A DNA stretch of 8,857 nucleotides, from assembly GCA_031257815.1 (NCBI GenBank), contig JAIRNX010000091.1, forward strand, positions 1 to 8,857, written 5' to 3'. Shown one piece after another: positions 7,452 through 8,857 of the stretch (the first letter of the stretch is position 1; the number at the start of each line of letters is the position of its first letter). The notes below the pieces were generated by a model that was not told where the DNA came from, did no database searches, and saw only the letters and a list, made by a program, of their open reading frames with translations. A program made the position numbers and the translations under genes. The stretch is from Lactobacillales bacterium (GTDB lineage: Bacteria > Bacillota > Bacilli > Lactobacillales > Streptococcaceae).

Positions 7452-8462
7452 ATGACAGTAAAAGTAGGGATTAATGGTTTTGGACGTATTGGGCGTTTAG
7501 CCTTTCGTCGGATTCAAAATGTTGAAGGTGTAGAAGTTGTTGCTATCAATGATTTAACAGACTCTCGTATGTTGGCTCATTTATTAAAATACGATACAAC
7601 ACAAGGACGTTTTGATGGGACAGTTGAAGTTCAAGAAGATGCTTTTGTTGTAAATGGTAAAAAAGTTGCAATCTCTAAAAATCCTGATCCAGCAGAAATT
7701 GGTTGGGATAAATGGGGTGTAGATGTGGTTCTTGAAGCAACTGGTTTTTTTGCTTCGAAAGAAAAGGCTGAACTACACATTAAAGGTGGAGCGAAAAAAG
7801 TGGTAATTACTGCTCCTGGTGGTGCTGATGTTAAGACAATTGTTTATAATACTAATCACAACACATTAGACGGTTTAGAAACAGTGATTTCTGCTGGTTC
7901 TTGTACTACTAACTGTTTAGCTCCCATGGCAGATGCTTTGCATAAACACTTTGTTATCAAAGTTGGAACAATGACAACGGTTCATGGATATACGGGAGAT
8001 CAAATGACGCTTGATGGGCCTCATCTTGGTGGAGATTTGCGTCGCGCGCGTGCTGCTGCAGAAAATATTGTTCCGAACTCAACAGGTGCAGCTAAAGCGA
8101 TTGGTTTAGTTATCCCTGAGTTAAATGGAAAACTTTCTGGACATGCTCAACGTGTTCCTATTCCAACTGGTTCATTAACTGAATTAGTAACTATTTTAGG
8201 TAAAAAAGTTACCGTTGATGAAGTAAATGCAGCAATGAAAGCTGAGGAAACTGAATCTTATGGTTATAATACCGATGAAATTGTATCTTCTGACATTGTT
8301 GGTATGACTTATGGTTCATTATTTGATGCAACGCAAACAGAAATCATGCATGGGGATGATGATACACAATTAGTTAAAACAGTATCTTGGTATGACAATG
8401 AAATGTCTTATACAGCTCAATTAGTGCGTACGCTAACTTATTTTGCAAGTTTGATAAAATAA
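7452..8462 (+). CDS. gap: Type I glyceraldehyde-3-phosphate dehydrogenase
   Basis: This 336-residue enzyme catalyses the phosphorylating oxidation of glyceraldehyde 3-phosphate to 1,3-bisphosphoglycerate in glycolysis, in the cytosol as a tetramer. The N-terminal Rossmann fold shows [10 protein letters not shown] at 6-15 and AIND at 31-34, whose Asp34 indicates NAD preference. The catalytic Cys151 lies in [12 protein letters not shown] and its partner His178 in [22 protein letters not shown] and [18 protein letters not shown] form the catalytic domain. The residue before Ser150 is Gly149, where most family members have Ala. Length is normal. The N-terminal half resembles streptococcal and enterococcal GAPDH. 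It stands alone: no cggR upstream and no pgk or tpi downstream, and a terminator follows, so it is probably monocistronic. Confidence 0.97.
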   Translation: MTVKVGINGFGRIGRLAFRRIQNVEGVEVVAINDLTDSRMLAHLLKYDTTQGRFDGTVEVQEDAFVVNGKKVAISKNPDPAEIGWDKWGVDVVLEATGFFASKEKAELHIKGGAKKVVITAPGGADVKTIVYNTNHNTLDGLETVISAGSCTTNCLAPMADALHKHFVIKVGTMTTVHGYTGDQMTLDGPHLGGDLRRARAAAENIVPNSTGAAKAIGLVIPELNGKLSGHAQRVPIPTGSLTELVTILGKKVTVDEVNAAMKAEETESYGYNTDEIVSSDIVGMTYGSLFDATQTEIMHGDDDTQLVKTVSWYDNEMSYTAQLVRTLTYFASLIK

Positions 8463-8535
8463 AAAAACAATGCATAAACAGTGTGTTTTCTTAATCATCA
8501 GGCCAAAACAAATATATTTTAATTATGGCAATTAG

Positions 8536-8572
8536 GTGAAGTAAATTATATTGCTTCGCTTTTTTATTTTTT
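8536..8572 (+). terminator. Intrinsic terminator after gap
   Basis: A 9-bp stem (GTGAAGTAA pairing with TTGCTTCGC, including two G-U pairs) with a 6-nt loop ATTATA ends at 8559 and runs into a T-rich tract interrupted by one A. It lies 73 bp after the gap stop. Nothing codes between the gap stop and the stem. Confidence 0.85.
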
Positions 8573-8596
8573 CAAATGAAACTTCTAAGAATCTGT

Positions 8597-8740
8597 TAAC
8601 GATCTCTCTATTGATGAATTTTTTGAGAAATTTTTATGCATTTTTAGGAAAAAAATGCAGGTTTAGTGGTGCTAAATCGAGGCTTTTTGACAAAGAAAGG
8701 CAAAAAATTGCCAGAAAAGTCGCAATTATGGAGATCGTTA
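8597..8740. mobile_element. TA-flanked inverted-repeat element, MITE-like
   Basis: TAACGATCTC at 8597-8606 is repeated inverted as GAGATCGTTA at 8731-8740. Continuing inward without gaps, the two ends agree at about 28 of 39 positions, partly through shared T-runs. The outermost dinucleotide is TA on each side, the target duplicated by IS630/Tc1-type transposons. Inside are three further hairpins: TGCATTTTT/AAAAATGCA (8637-8659), TTTAG/CTAAA (8662-8676) and GGCAA/TTGCC (8699-8712). It has no convincing coding content. The size and ends recall small non-autonomous elements such as pneumococcal RUP. A structured RNA is the main alternative. Confidence 0.45.
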
Positions 8741-8792
8741 TAGCACTTTTCATATAGTTTCATTATATTTTACAATTAATATCATTTGATAA

Positions 8793-8857
8793 TTAGCCAT
8801 CACATTGATAACCACATTTGTCAAACCAACCACCAATATCTTTCTTAGAAATCTCAT
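8793..8857 (-). CDS. C-terminal end of a protein, possibly IS630-type transposase
   Basis: A minus-strand frame enters from the window's right edge and stops at TAA 8793-8795, giving 20 residues: EISKKDIGGWFDKCGYQCDG. The WFxxCGY pattern near the very C-terminus resembles the tail of IS630-family DDE transposases as I remember it, but 20 residues are too few to be sure. A TA-flanked inverted-repeat element lies about 50 bp downstream of this stop, which fits a transposon setting. Whether the gene is whole or a remnant cannot be seen. Sequence 8741-8792 is AT-rich with nothing recognisable. Confidence 0.4.
   Translation of the reverse strand, partial: EISKKDIGGWFDKCGYQCDG

Noticed and set aside
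8551..8757. 68-codon plus-strand ORF after gap
   Set aside because: It starts at a TTG inside the terminator stem and runs through the inverted-repeat element; it has no ribosome site and no recognisable domain.
1..8857. CRISPR arrays, tRNA or rRNA genes
   Set aside because: No spaced direct repeats of CRISPR type and no tRNA or rRNA signature were found on either strand.

Overview
The window looks like a chromosomal segment of a low-GC Firmicute of the order Lactobacillales, in the Enterococcaceae/Streptococcaceae neighbourhood. The base composition is AT-rich, the genes have Gram-positive Shine-Dalgarno sites, and the proteins have Firmicute architectures: PASTA-bearing PBP2X, FtsL with a cytoplasmic N-tail, BceS-type kinase and coccal-type GAPDH. 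I cannot name the genus with confidence. mraZ is present, which streptococci generally lack. Yet the wall cluster ends after mraY and MraY has a streptococcus-like C-terminal loop.

Layout. (1) Positions 1-67, minus: the first codons of an unrecognised gene that overlaps the stop of the next gene by ATGA. (2) 64-1738, minus: a two-component system, a BceS-like intramembrane-sensing histidine kinase and an OmpR/BceR-like response regulator. (3) 1797-6886, minus: the proximal division and cell wall (dcw) operon in the order mraZ, rsmH, ftsL, pbp2X, mraY, tightly packed. The expected distal genes (murD, murG, ftsQ/divIB, ftsA, ftsZ) do not follow; the two-component genes lie 58 bp beyond mraY with no visible terminator between. 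(4) 6887-7451: a 565-bp divergent intergenic region. It holds the mraZ control region with four GTGG boxes at an exact 10-bp period (a likely MraZ operator), a 12-bp palindrome, about 270 bp that may be a decayed gene, and the promoter and ribosome binding site of gap. (5) 7452-8462, plus: a single glycolytic GAPDH gene, followed by an intrinsic terminator at 8536-8572. (6) 8597-8740: a previously unannotated-looking 144-bp inverted-repeat element flanked by TA, resembling a MITE. (7) 8793-8857, minus: the last 20 codons of a protein that may be an IS630-type transposase.

How the parts work together: MraZ is predicted to bind its own promoter and set expression of the operon that provides RsmH (16S rRNA methylation), FtsL and PBP2X (septal divisome) and MraY (lipid I synthesis). 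The adjacent BceRS-like pair belongs to a class that commonly senses cell wall antibiotics, so envelope stress sensing lies next to wall synthesis, although no ABC transporter is visible. gap is transcribed away from this block as its own unit.

The core genes are ordinary. The parts worth a second look are the four-box MraZ operator, the TA-flanked inverted-repeat element beside a possible transposase tail, the possible gene remnant before gap, and the truncated dcw cluster.
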